DNA of 64,000 nucleotides from Deltaproteobacteria bacterium UBA6106 (GTDB lineage Bacteria; Desulfobacterota; Syntrophorhabdia; Syntrophorhabdales; Syntrophorhabdaceae). The stretch's first letter is position 1; each line of letters begins with the position of its first letter. The notes below the pieces were generated by a model, which was not told the origin of the DNA, searched no databases, and was given only the letters and a program-made list of their open reading frames with translations. A program made the translations under genes and the position numbers. The stretch spans positions 62,001 to 126,000 of the forward strand of contig DIWM01000038.1 of assembly GCA_002428485.1 (NCBI GenBank). Direction: 5' to 3'. Positions 7,931 to 16,027 of this stretch are shown here, in pieces.

Positions 7931-9797
7931 ACGCCTTGTTTCGGTGTCTTTCGAGCCTTCAGGCAGGACCGTGGATGTTCCCGCCGGGACAGATCTTTTC
8001 CGCCTGATGGCAAATCTTGGCCTGAAACATTCCAACACCTGCGGAGGCAAGGGGAAATGCGGGAAGTGCAAAGTAAAGATCGAAGAAGGATTCAACGCGC
8101 TCAACCCTCCCACTGAAACAGAGTTGAAGCACCTCCTGCCGGAAGAGGTCGGCCAGGGATACCGGCTGGCCTGTGCTGTCCGGGTGCCGCCTGTTCCTTT
8201 CTTTTCTGTGAGATCGCTCTCAAGCGGACCCTCTACACAGATACTTCAGACAGAGGGGACTCCGGTCTATGTCCTTCCGGACCCTGCGGTGAAGAAATAC
8301 GCGATCCGCTTAAGCCAAACAGGATTGTTCAGGGAAGAACATATATTGAGTGAGCTGAAAGAAAGGTACGGCGTCACCTGCCGGATGGACTACACGGCGC
8401 TCACTATGCTCCCCGCTGCAATTGAGCGGGGCAAAACCTCTGTTACATGTACCGTGTATTGCAAAAAAACAGTAACCGCCATAGAGCCCGGGAACACAAC
8501 CGGGAAGTGCCTTGGTTTTGCCGTCGACATCGGCACCACAAAGCTTGCCTTGTATCTTGTAGACCTCAATAGCGGAAAAGAACTTGTCTTTTCGGCTTCG
8601 CCAAATCCCCAGGTTCTTTATGGCGACGATGTCATGTCCCGCATATCCTTTGCCATGGCCAGAAAAGGCAACCTCATCATCTTGCAAAAGATCCTGCTGA
8701 AAGAGATGGCACGACTTATATCTGATTGTTGCGTGAATGCGGGGATAAGTCCAAACTGGATTTACGAAGGTTGTGTTGCAGGGAATACATGCATGGTACA
8801 ATTGTTCCTCGGAATGTCCCCAAGGAATCTTGCATTCTTTCCTTATAATAATATATCCCGCAGAGGAGTGACGGTCAGGACAGGAGAGCTCCCCGTCCGC
8901 CTTCCTGTCCACCAGGCAGCCAGAATTCACACCCTTCCCCTTATAGCCGGTTTTGTCGGCGCCGATACCGTGGCTGCCCGGCTTGCCGTGGAACTGCATG
9001 ATTTCAGGAAACCGCAAATGCTCCTGGATATCGGTACGAATACCGAGGTTGTGCTTTCCGACGGCGACGGGTCCATAGCATGTTCTTGCGCATCCGGACC
9101 GGCTTTTGAGGGTATGCACATTACTCACGGGATGAAGGCCAGTTCAAGCTCTATCGACCGGGTATCCATTGATCCGGAAACGCTGGAGGTAGCCTACAGC
9201 ACCATCGACGGAGCTAAACCTGCCGGCATCTGCGGCTCAGGGATTGCATCCGCAATAGCGGAGTTGGTGAAGGCCGGGGTAATCGGTCTGAACGGCAGGT
9301 TCAGGGATGATTTGTCCCGCAGAACAAAGAGGATAAAGACGGTGAACGGCAAGGCCGTTGAGTTTGTTCTTGCCTGGAGGCATGAGACGGCAGTTGATAC
9401 AGATATATCAATAAGTCAGAAAGACGTGGTTGAAGTACAGAAGGCCAAGGCGGCCATTTACACGGGGTGTACGCTGCTTATGAAGCAGAGAGGGATAACG
9501 GCAGATCACATTGAAAGCCTTGTCGTTGCAGGGGCCTTCGGTCAATTTGTTGATAAAGAGAGCGTTCGGACCATCGGCATGTTTCCCGAGGTGGGGAGTG
9601 ACCGGGTCCATGAGGTGGGAAATGCCGCGGGCACCGGGGCAAGGATCGCCCTGATATCCCTTCCGAAGAGAGAGGAAGCGGAGCGTATGGCGCGTGCTAC
9701 GGAGTATTACGAACTTGCTGCTGATCCTGACTTTACGGGGACCTATGCTAGGGCCATGTTGTTTCCGCAAAGGCATGACCGGGACGCAGGCAATTAA
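7923..9797 (+). CDS. ASKHA-type corrinoid activation protein (RACE/RamA-like, DUF4445)
   Basis: 624 residues. The N-terminal 2Fe-2S domain has C40-x5-C46-x2-C49 and C84. Beyond a linker, GFAVDIGTTKLALYLVD near residue 198 starts the ASKHA ATPase fold, with LLDIGTNTEVVL, ASGPAFEG, GICGSGIASAIAEL and VAGAFGQFVD later. Family members use ATP hydrolysis to drive one-electron reduction of inactivated Co(II) corrinoids to Co(I). The overlap with the corrinoid gene identifies its client. The 2Fe-2S centre must be fed by a low-potential donor, for which the ferredoxin and HdrD-like proteins in the same operon are candidates (inference). It is the last gene of the operon. Confidence 0.9.
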   Translation: MTKRLVSVSFEPSGRTVDVPAGTDLFRLMANLGLKHSNTCGGKGKCGKCKVKIEEGFNALNPPTETELKHLLPEEVGQGYRLACAVRVPPVPFFSVRSLSSGPSTQILQTEGTPVYVLPDPAVKKYAIRLSQTGLFREEHILSELKERYGVTCRMDYTALTMLPAAIERGKTSVTCTVYCKKTVTAIEPGNTTGKCLGFAVDIGTTKLALYLVDLNSGKELVFSASPNPQVLYGDDVMSRISFAMARKGNLIILQKILLKEMARLISDCCVNAGISPNWIYEGCVAGNTCMVQLFLGMSPRNLAFFPYNNISRRGVTVRTGELPVRLPVHQAARIHTLPLIAGFVGADTVAARLAVELHDFRKPQMLLDIGTNTEVVLSDGDGSIACSCASGPAFEGMHITHGMKASSSSIDRVSIDPETLEVAYSTIDGAKPAGICGSGIASAIAELVKAGVIGLNGRFRDDLSRRTKRIKTVNGKAVEFVLAWRHETAVDTDISISQKDVVEVQKAKAAIYTGCTLLMKQRGITADHIESLVVAGAFGQFVDKESVRTIGMFPEVGSDRVHEVGNAAGTGARIALISLPKREEAERMARATEYYELAADPDFTGTYARAMLFPQRHDRDAGN

Positions 9798-9909
9798 TAG
9801 CCCTCGTCTTGTACAAAAGAGTTTACAATATCTCTGAAGTTGCGATATGCTTTTCATAGATAGCGGGATCAAAAACAGTAGAAAAAATCAGGCAAGACCC
9901 GATTGAATT

Positions 9910-10677
9910 ATGAAGACAGAGGCAGAATACATACAGATAATCGATAAAAAGCAGCCCTTTCGATCTCAAGTTCCTGCATTGGAGCAGGGTTTGCAGATAT
10001 TGCTGTTTCTCCAGCAGAATGCAGGTGAAAAGATGAACCTGACAAAGATATGTAAGGGTGTTGGAATCCGCAACAGTAAAGGGCATTACATCCTGACCAC
10101 ATTAAAGGCCTATGGATTCGTTGAAAAAGACCCTTATTCGAAGACGTATACGCTCGGCACTAGGACGATACCGCTTGCCCGCGCTGTTATTGACCATCTT
10201 GATTACAGGGCCGCTGCAGCCCCGTTTGTTGAGGAACTGGCTAAGGAAACAAACAATGTAGTATGGTTCGGCTTGAGGATGGATGAATCCCTTTTCGTCC
10301 TGAGTAAATATGAGGGCAAGAAACACTTCTGGGCTACACCCGGTATCGGTCATACCTTTGACTTTTTTTCGGGCGCACACGGGAAGACCATGCTTGCTTT
10401 CATGCCGGATGAGGAACGGATACCTCTTTTAGAGAAACGCAAGGATATTAAGATCTCGCAAAATGAGCTGGTTTCAATCAGAAAAACCGGTTATGCCCAG
10501 GATTTCGGTACATACGTTAAAGGTCTTAACGCTGTCGCAGCGCCGGTCTTTAGATCCAACAAACAGCTTATAGGTGTCCTTATGCTTTTCGGAACGTTTC
10601 CGGCAAAGAAGTTTGATGTATTTGGCCGGAAAACTGCTGACGCAGCACATCGACTTTCTCAAAAGCTCGGAGGTTAG
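9910..10677 (+). CDS. IclR-family transcriptional regulator
   Basis: 255 residues. The N-terminal winged helix (LEQGLQILLFLQQNAGEKM to YILTTLKAYGFVEKD) is followed by the IclR effector domain, with WFGLRMDESLFVLSKYEGKK and FDFFSGAHGKTMLAFM matching its usual core. Such proteins bind a small organic effector and control neighbouring catabolic operons. A 112-base gap separates it from the corrinoid operon on the same strand, so it may be co-transcribed or autoregulated. No clear Shine-Dalgarno precedes its ATG. It ends 4 bases inside the convergent FmdE-like gene. Likely targets are the upstream operon, the convergent molybdoenzyme operon, or both. Confidence 0.85.
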   Translation: MKTEAEYIQIIDKKQPFRSQVPALEQGLQILLFLQQNAGEKMNLTKICKGVGIRNSKGHYILTTLKAYGFVEKDPYSKTYTLGTRTIPLARAVIDHLDYRAAAAPFVEELAKETNNVVWFGLRMDESLFVLSKYEGKKHFWATPGIGHTFDFFSGAHGKTMLAFMPDEERIPLLEKRKDIKISQNELVSIRKTGYAQDFGTYVKGLNAVAAPVFRSNKQLIGVLMLFGTFPAKKFDVFGRKTADAAHRLSQKLGG

Positions 10678-11315
10678 ACGCGGATTTGCCTAACAGCGTA
10701 CCGGGGATCGCTGTCCTCAAATGCCGGGATCTCCTGCTCTGAGTATATTGAAAAATCGTAGGGTGATTCACCGTGGCATGCCTTGCAAACCCAGCCGTCC
10801 TTAACAGGATAGGCCTCATTGCACACAGGGCAGACCGCAATTTTTCCCTTACTCCGCTTCTGGAGAAACTCCTGTCGAATATGTACTGGTTGCACGGCGC
10901 AGAGCGTTTCCCCCGCACTCTTGATCTGGGCCATAAGAAGCTCAGAATTCTGTTCGTTTTTGGTTTTTAGCTTAAAGAACCAGGCACCTATTTCTGACTG
11001 TTCATGGATCCTCTCCGTTACGAGGAAAACACGGAAGCCACGCCCTCTTTCTTTGTCGTAAAGGGTCACCGCGTATCTCCCAAAATCAAAGACCCTAAGC
11101 CAGCCGTTTCCTATCGTACATGGAGTAAGCAGCTGGACCGCATCGGGCAAGCAGGAGGCTGTTTCGCTGATGGCATCAAAGAGTACACCCGCCGGCATAT
11201 AGGATCTGGCGAGATTGACCATGAATCCGCCCACGACAACGCCGGGGGCAACATGTCCGTGAAATGCCTCAACCTGACGACAAAATCGTTCGATATTAAA
11301 ATTTCCTCTGTTCAT
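10674..11315 (-). CDS. FmdE-family protein with C-terminal zinc ribbon
   Basis: 213 residues. The N-terminal FmdE domain shows FHGHVAPGVVVGG, where the canonical Cys of the family (HGHxCPG) is replaced by Ala, and LLTPCTIGNGWLRV. The C-terminus has CPVCNEAYPVKDGWVCKAC, a TraR/DksA-like ribbon. The family is named for a protein that co-purifies with formylmethanofuran dehydrogenase, but in bacteria it usually accompanies molybdenum/tungsten enzymes, as here. Role unknown; molybdopterin or metal handling is a reasonable guess. An AGGAGGG site 6 bases before the ATG supports the start. Missing the usual Cys is notable. Confidence 0.75.
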   Translation of the reverse strand: MNRGNFNIERFCRQVEAFHGHVAPGVVVGGFMVNLARSYMPAGVLFDAISETASCLPDAVQLLTPCTIGNGWLRVFDFGRYAVTLYDKERGRGFRVFLVTERIHEQSEIGAWFFKLKTKNEQNSELLMAQIKSAGETLCAVQPVHIRQEFLQKRSKGKIAVCPVCNEAYPVKDGWVCKACHGESPYDFSIYSEQEIPAFEDSDPRYAVRQIRV

Positions 11316-11355
11316 AATCGTATCCCTCCTAAAAAGTTTACCCTCCCGAGAATCC

Positions 11356-11478
11356 TCAAAGACAGGCAGCCTTCTTCTGCTGCATGCTGATCTTTGCCGT
11401 TTCAGAAACGAGATAACCCATTATGGCACAACGCGGACACGGCGGATCGGTACCGACGATCTTCACTTCTATTGCCAT
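11356..11478 (-). CDS. 40-residue CxxC peptide, thioredoxin-like N-terminal fragment
   Basis: A short ORF between the molybdoenzyme and the FmdE-like gene, on the same strand. It reads MAIEVKIVGTDPPCPRC followed by about 23 residues and a TGA. Strand-then-CPRC is how glutaredoxin or thioredoxin-fold proteins of 80-100 residues begin, so it is probably either a truncated redox protein or a very short peptide carrying a CxxC. A GAGGG site eight bases upstream and operon placement argue that it is translated. No continuation in another frame is obvious in the 40 bases before the next gene. Confidence 0.5.
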   Translation of the reverse strand: MAIEVKIVGTDPPCPRCAIMGYLVSETAKISMQQKKAACL

Positions 11479-11527
11479 ATAATCGCCCTCTTTATTGTGA
11501 TATCCGTCAGCAATGTATCATTTTTCA

Positions 11528-11548
11528 GGGGGGGCTGCTGCCCCCCCC
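11528..11548 (-). other. Strong G/C hairpin between molybdoenzyme and downstream genes
   Basis: Seven G at 11528-11534 pair with the C run at 11541-11547 through a TGCT loop (eight base pairs including the closing C-G). It lies 16 bases past the molybdoenzyme stop. There is no U-tract on either strand, so it is not a classical intrinsic terminator. It could stabilise the 3' end of the upstream message or pause polymerase. Confidence 0.5.
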
Positions 11549-11563
11549 GTATCATCTGCCAGT

Positions 11564-13660
11564 TTATGCGGTAATTACCTTTGCAGGTTCCCCGAGAAGC
11601 GCCTTCATTATCCTGCACGGTATTGCCCTGTATGTAGGCATCCCGACCTCCGGCTGTGTGACTGTCCAGGAAGTCAGGTAGTTGGCATTCTGCAAACCGC
11701 CAAATCCGTAAGGTACCGACACTACTTGGGGATGGATGTATTGGGTCAGGGAGGCCTTCATCTGGATCTTTCCAAAAGGCGTTTCTATGATAATCTGATC
11801 GCCGCTTGCGATCCCAAACCGTTTTGCCGTTTCAGTGTTGATCTCGGACATCGGTTCACCTACTTTGCCTCGCAGAGTGGGTACGCCCAGGAGCATTGAT
11901 TGGGCAAAATTGATATTCCTCTGGCCCGTTACCACAATCAATGGATACTGCCTTTGCAGATCAGGCCTGCTGATAGCGCTGAGGGCTGGCTCATGGTAGG
12001 TAGGCATAGGATCGAAACCCAGACGTTCGAGGGTCTCGCTGTAGAATTCCACCTTGCCCGTGGGGGTGCCGATGCCCTCTGTTGCGTACTTGTTGAATTC
12101 CCTTTTCCTGTAAAGGCATCCTCCCGGATTCTTTTTAAGGTCATCAAGTGGTATCTTTATCATCGGGCAAAAGTAGTTTTCATGAAAATCGTATACATCT
12201 TTCCATGGGAGATGCCTCTCGAGCCCGAGACGCTTTGCCAGCTCAAGCCATATCTTCCAGCTCGGCCAGCAATCTTCAGGGGGTTCCATCGCCTTGTTGA
12301 GCAAGGATATCTGAGGTCGGCCCACATAGGCATACATGCTGTCCTGTTCATAGAAAGTGGCCGCAGGGAGTACGATATCGGCCAGCTGTGCCGTTTCCGT
12401 CATAAAGATATCATGGACCACCATTAAATCGAGCTGGTTCATCCCTGCCCGCAGATAGTTGGTATCTGCAAGGGTGATGATCGGATTTCCGGCAGTTACC
12501 AGCAGGGCCTTGATCGGATACGGTTTTCCATGGGCCATGCACTTATAGAGGGTGGCTGCATTGGGTTGCCCGACAGTGTCATGGAAAAGGGGATATTCGG
12601 CCCTGACCGTCTCTTCTGCCCTTGGCAGCGGCAACCCCTCTTTCTGCCAGTTTTCCCGCGCCCACTTGCTGTAAATGTGGAGGGGCATCAATGTCGAACC
12701 GCCCCTGGAATCAAGGTTGCCCGTTATCGCGATCAGGCTGTCTATGCCACGGCATGCCTGAAAACCGTTGTCCACGTTGTCAAGGCTGTTGCCCTGGAAT
12801 ATGGCTGAGGGCTTGTTCGTGCTGTACATCCTTGCCGCTTCCCGTATCTTTTCAGCCGGTACTTCGCATATGCCGGCAACCTGTTCGGGTGTATAGTTCT
12901 TCACATGTTCCTTCAGTTTGTCGAAACCGAAGGTATACTTTTCTACAAAGTTCTTATCGTAAAGCTCCTCTGTGATGATCACGTTAAGGAAGGCTAAAGC
13001 CAGCGCGGCGTCGGTGCCTGGCCTGATGGGAAGATGTATATCTGCTGCCTTTGCCAGGAGCGTCCGCCTGGGATCGATTACGATCAGTTTTGCGCCCCGC
13101 TGGGTTTTTGCCATCACTATTGCGTCGCCTGCAAAGGGGACGGATTCGGTAGGATTGCCGGCCCACACGGTAATACATTTGCTTCCCATGAGCGTTGGCG
13201 GCGCATAACCGCCATAGGTGGTTTCTCCGGCGATGATCTTTGTCCAATAACAGATGCTGGCAGATCCGAAATACGAAGCGCTTCCGAGGGCAAGAAAGAA
13301 CCTCCTTGCGAGATAGTTATAGTCATGATGCGGCTCGGTGCTGCCTATATAGCATGCTATAGCTTCCGGTCCGTACTTGTCTATTATTTTCTTAAATTTT
13401 TCTGCTATCGTATCCAGGGCTTGGTCCCATGTTATCTCCCGCCAGTTGCCGTTGACCTTCTGAAGGGGGTGCATGACACGGTCTTTCAATTCCGTCTCCC
13501 ACCACTCTGTAAAAAGTTCTCCTTTTATACATATAGGACCGACCACGCTTTCCAGCATACTTTCCACCTTGATCGGCTTGTTGTCCTTCACATGGATGTC
13601 CATCCCGCACCCTGGAGGACATAATAAACAGGCAGTCTTAACGATCTTTACTTCACTCAT
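11564..13660 (-). CDS. Molybdopterin (bis-MGD) oxidoreductase, formate dehydrogenase/DMSO reductase superfamily
   Basis: 698 residues. The N-terminus has a 4Fe-4S motif CLLCPPGCGMDIHVK with the fourth Cys in GPICIKG. The molybdopterin domains carry VWAGNPTES, LIVIDPRRT and RPGTDAALALAFLN; the C-terminal dinucleotide domain has VSVPYGFGGLQNANYLT. SICYW near residue 135 puts a Cys where the metal-coordinating side chain is expected. No Tat signal is visible, so it is likely cytoplasmic. There is no FeS or membrane subunit next to it; it is followed by a CxxC peptide and an FmdE-like protein. Substrate unknown; single-subunit enzymes of this kind include benzoyl-CoA-pathway, acetylene hydratase and hydroxylase types, and none can be chosen from sequence. 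Confidence 0.85.
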   Translation of the reverse strand: MSEVKIVKTACLLCPPGCGMDIHVKDNKPIKVESMLESVVGPICIKGELFTEWWETELKDRVMHPLQKVNGNWREITWDQALDTIAEKFKKIIDKYGPEAIACYIGSTEPHHDYNYLARRFFLALGSASYFGSASICYWTKIIAGETTYGGYAPPTLMGSKCITVWAGNPTESVPFAGDAIVMAKTQRGAKLIVIDPRRTLLAKAADIHLPIRPGTDAALALAFLNVIITEELYDKNFVEKYTFGFDKLKEHVKNYTPEQVAGICEVPAEKIREAARMYSTNKPSAIFQGNSLDNVDNGFQACRGIDSLIAITGNLDSRGGSTLMPLHIYSKWARENWQKEGLPLPRAEETVRAEYPLFHDTVGQPNAATLYKCMAHGKPYPIKALLVTAGNPIITLADTNYLRAGMNQLDLMVVHDIFMTETAQLADIVLPAATFYEQDSMYAYVGRPQISLLNKAMEPPEDCWPSWKIWLELAKRLGLERHLPWKDVYDFHENYFCPMIKIPLDDLKKNPGGCLYRKREFNKYATEGIGTPTGKVEFYSETLERLGFDPMPTYHEPALSAISRPDLQRQYPLIVVTGQRNINFAQSMLLGVPTLRGKVGEPMSEINTETAKRFGIASGDQIIIETPFGKIQMKASLTQYIHPQVVSVPYGFGGLQNANYLTSWTVTQPEVGMPTYRAIPCRIMKALLGEPAKVITA

Positions 13661-14029
13661 AACTCCTCCTTCTATATTTTTATTAGTTGAATTACATTCT
13701 ATATGTGCAATCTATATTACACCAATCCCATTGTGAATGTCAAGCGCATATGCTCTTTTTGAAATATTTTGTGTATTCCCAATGCTGTTCTGTTAAGCGG
13801 TATTATTTTTGCAAGACAGGGCGGTTTATGTTTTCCGGTAACCCGACCGGTACACGGTTCGCCCTGATATCATCGACGCAGATTAACATGATTCAAATGA
13901 AGGAAGGAGGATATATATGTGCCAGTTCAAAAAGTCTTGACAAAATTTAAAAGTTGTTATAAAAATTGTGCAAGTTCGTTATACTGAACACAATTCAACA
14001 TATTGAACAATACATTATGGAGGAATTTT
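13661..14029. other. Divergent intergenic region between molybdoenzyme and acyl-CoA synthetase
   Basis: 369 bases without a supportable gene, AT-rich especially from 13920 on. It must contain the promoters of both divergent genes. Two short inverted repeats lie near the synthetase start: GTTC/GAAC flanking TTATAC around 13974-13989, and TTCAA-CATA-TTGAA around 13995-14008. They are candidates for regulator binding. Nothing else is recognisable. Confidence 0.5.
13937..13965 (+). promoter_or_regulatory. Possible sigma-70 promoter for acyl-CoA synthetase
   Basis: TTGACA at 13937-13942, 17-base spacer, TAAAAA at 13960-13965 (4 of 6 matches to the -10 consensus). Transcription would start near 13972, with the inverted repeats described for this gap just downstream, a good position for repression. 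Confidence 0.4.
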
Positions 14030-15577
14030 ATGCTGATACCTAATTGTGTTGAAAGGAACGCAAAATTATATCCGAACAAAAGCGCAATTATTATCCCCGG
14101 CGATAGAACATGTACCTTTCTCGAACTCCAGGAAAGGGTATACAGGCTTGCGAATGGCCTCTCAAAACTTGGTGTAAAGAAAGGAGACCGTGTAGCAATA
14201 CTCGCAGAAAACTGTTTTGAATATCCGGAAATGTATCTTGCGATCGGGAAGATTGGAGGTGTAGTAACGCCGCTCAATTTTAGGTTCGCCGCACCCGAAA
14301 TAGAACACCTTATCAGTGATTCAGCTCCAAAAGTCATCATTTTGCAGCAGCGCTATGCATCCTTGATCGAAAGCTTGAGGCCCGGTCTGCATTCTATAAA
14401 ACACTATATTTCAATAGGCCATTCGTCAGATATGATGGAGTACAATGAGCTGTTGGCATCCTTAGAGCCAAAGATGCTTAATGTAGAAGTTGGTGGAGAC
14501 GACCTGTTTTGTCTGATCCATACCGGCGGAACAACCGGTACACCAAAACTAACGATGCTTACGCATAGAAACCTGGTGAGCTGTGCCCTTGTATGGATCA
14601 TCGAGACAGGCACTAAATATAACGAGACCTTCATGGTAATCTCGCCTCTTTTCCATACCGGGGCAGCATGGCCGCTCTTTTTTAACTTTATGCTGGGTAA
14701 TACATTTGTCGCTCTTGAGAAGTTCGATGTAGGACAGATATTGCAGGGAATAGAAAAGTATAGGGTAACGGGTACCCTGTGGATGTCGCAATTGATCTCC
14801 ATGATTATAAATCACCCCGATGTAGCTGAGAAGAAGGCTGACCTAAGCAGCTTGCGAACAGTCATTGCGGGAGCATCGGTGATGCCCGAGCCGGACCTTA
14901 GAAGGCTTATCCAACTTTTTCCCGGGATTAGAGTGACGAACCATGGAGGACAGACGGAGTGCGGGATCTTTACGGGCATCAGACTCGAAGAGCATCTAAA
15001 CACACCTCCTGAAAAATTGCTTTCAGCAGGAAAAGTTGCCGTCAACATGGAGATCAAGGTTGTTGATGAAGAAGATGCTGAATTACCGGCTAGGCAAGTA
15101 GGGGAATTATGTGTGCGTGGCGATGGCGTGATGAAGGGCTACTGGAACAAACCGGAGGAATCAGCTTGGTCTCTCCGGGGAGGATGGCAGCATACGGGCG
15201 ATGTATGCTGGATTGATGAAGACGGCTATCTTTACTATGTGGATAGAAAGAAGGACATGATCAAGACCGGTGGGGAGAATGTGTACTCAAAGGAGGTTGA
15301 GGATGTTCTTTACTCGCACCCGGCAGTTGAAGGTGCGGTGGTAATAGGTGTTCCCGATGAAAAATGGGGAGAAGCGGTGAGGGCGTTGATCATTCCAAAA
15401 AAAGGGCAAAAAGTAACCCCTGAAGAATTGATTGCACACTGCCGGAAGCACATCGCAGGTTACAAATGTCCGAAGGCAATAGAATTCAGAGACGATTTTC
15501 CAAGGACCTCACTTGGCAAGATTGACAAGAAAAAGATGCGCGAGCCATACTGGAAAGCTTTAAATAGAACAATTTAA
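14030..15577 (+). CDS. AMP-dependent acyl-CoA synthetase
   Basis: 515 residues, of full family length. Motifs are LIHTGGTTGTPK (P-loop), TNHGGQTECG (adenylate motif), GWQHTGDVCWIDEDGYLYYVDRKKDMIKTGGENVY (adenylation core, 15190-15290) and the C-terminal catalytic lysine in PRTSLGKIDKK. It forms an acyl-CoA from a carboxylate, ATP and CoA. The fold class covers medium- and long-chain fatty acids and benzoate-type acids; the substrate is not predictable. A GGAGG site six bases before the ATG at 14030 sets the start. A ubiX remnant follows, so an aromatic-acid context is possible (inference). Confidence 0.85.
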   Translation: MLIPNCVERNAKLYPNKSAIIIPGDRTCTFLELQERVYRLANGLSKLGVKKGDRVAILAENCFEYPEMYLAIGKIGGVVTPLNFRFAAPEIEHLISDSAPKVIILQQRYASLIESLRPGLHSIKHYISIGHSSDMMEYNELLASLEPKMLNVEVGGDDLFCLIHTGGTTGTPKLTMLTHRNLVSCALVWIIETGTKYNETFMVISPLFHTGAAWPLFFNFMLGNTFVALEKFDVGQILQGIEKYRVTGTLWMSQLISMIINHPDVAEKKADLSSLRTVIAGASVMPEPDLRRLIQLFPGIRVTNHGGQTECGIFTGIRLEEHLNTPPEKLLSAGKVAVNMEIKVVDEEDAELPARQVGELCVRGDGVMKGYWNKPEESAWSLRGGWQHTGDVCWIDEDGYLYYVDRKKDMIKTGGENVYSKEVEDVLYSHPAVEGAVVIGVPDEKWGEAVRALIIPKKGQKVTPEELIAHCRKHIAGYKCPKAIEFRDDFPRTSLGKIDKKKMREPYWKALNRTI

Positions 15578-15612
15578 TAATAAGGGGGGAAGTGAGATAA
15601 GCTGCAGGAGGA

Positions 15613-15690
15613 TTGAAAAATTATTGGCCATTTGTTTGCGGTATCACTGTTGAAATCGAGAATAATCTGCCTGTTAAGGTAGAAGCAACC
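15613..15690 (+). pseudogene. Remnant resembling the N-terminus of a molybdopterin oxidoreductase
   Basis: An AGGAGG site and a TTG at 15613 open a reading frame whose first residues (WPFVCGITVEIENNLPVKVE) resemble the cluster-binding start of bis-MGD enzymes, such as CGMDIHVKDNKPIKVE in the enzyme at 11564-13660, but most of the FeS cysteines are absent. The frame runs on to 15912 only as out-of-frame reading of the ubiX remnant. I read it as the stump of a lost gene joined to ubiX by deletion. The family assignment is weak. Confidence 0.4.
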
Positions 15691-16027
15691 CGAATTAGGA
15701 ATTACCTGGGCAACGGCCGTCATCTATGGGATACGGCTTCTAGAGGTCCTGGCGGAGCTGAACCTGAAGACCCATCTGATCCTCTCCGAGCAGGCCAAGA
15801 GGAACATCAGCATAGAGAGCGATTACGAGGTCGACACCGTGGAAGCTTGCCGGCCTTGTACAAGACAGACGATAAAGGACATCATCGATCACACGGTGGG
15901 AAAGATCCTTGACCAGTTCGGCATAGACCACCGCCTGTTCAGAAGGTGGGAGGGCATTGAAGACGACGGTCAGGCCACGGGGTTGAATATCGTCCGCCCC
16001 GGTCAGACGGGAAAGAGAGGCAGCTGA
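15683..16027 (+). pseudogene. ubiX: Flavin prenyltransferase UbiX remnant, internal deletion
   Basis: In one frame the stretch reads GITWATAVIYGIRLLEVL then SIESDYEVDTVEA, matching the start of UbiX (GITGASGAIYGIRLLE...). It jumps directly to RQTIKDIIDHTVGKILDQFGID and LFRRWEGI, which is the UbiX C-terminus. Roughly 100 central residues of a ~190-residue protein are missing. Near the junction (about 15845-15865) the neighbouring frame reads PALYK, the residues expected just before RQTI, so a frameshift accompanies the deletion. There is no start codon after the TAG at 15680. UbiX makes the prenylated FMN used by UbiD decarboxylases. The copy cannot be functional; an intact one may exist elsewhere in the genome. 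Confidence 0.75.

Noticed and set aside
8310..9128. 272-codon reverse frame inside the corrinoid activator
   Set aside because: Same reason: fully inside a gene with strong family motifs.
11528..11548. Intrinsic terminator for the molybdoenzyme
   Set aside because: Hairpin is strong but has no U-tract in either direction and the next two genes continue on the same strand.
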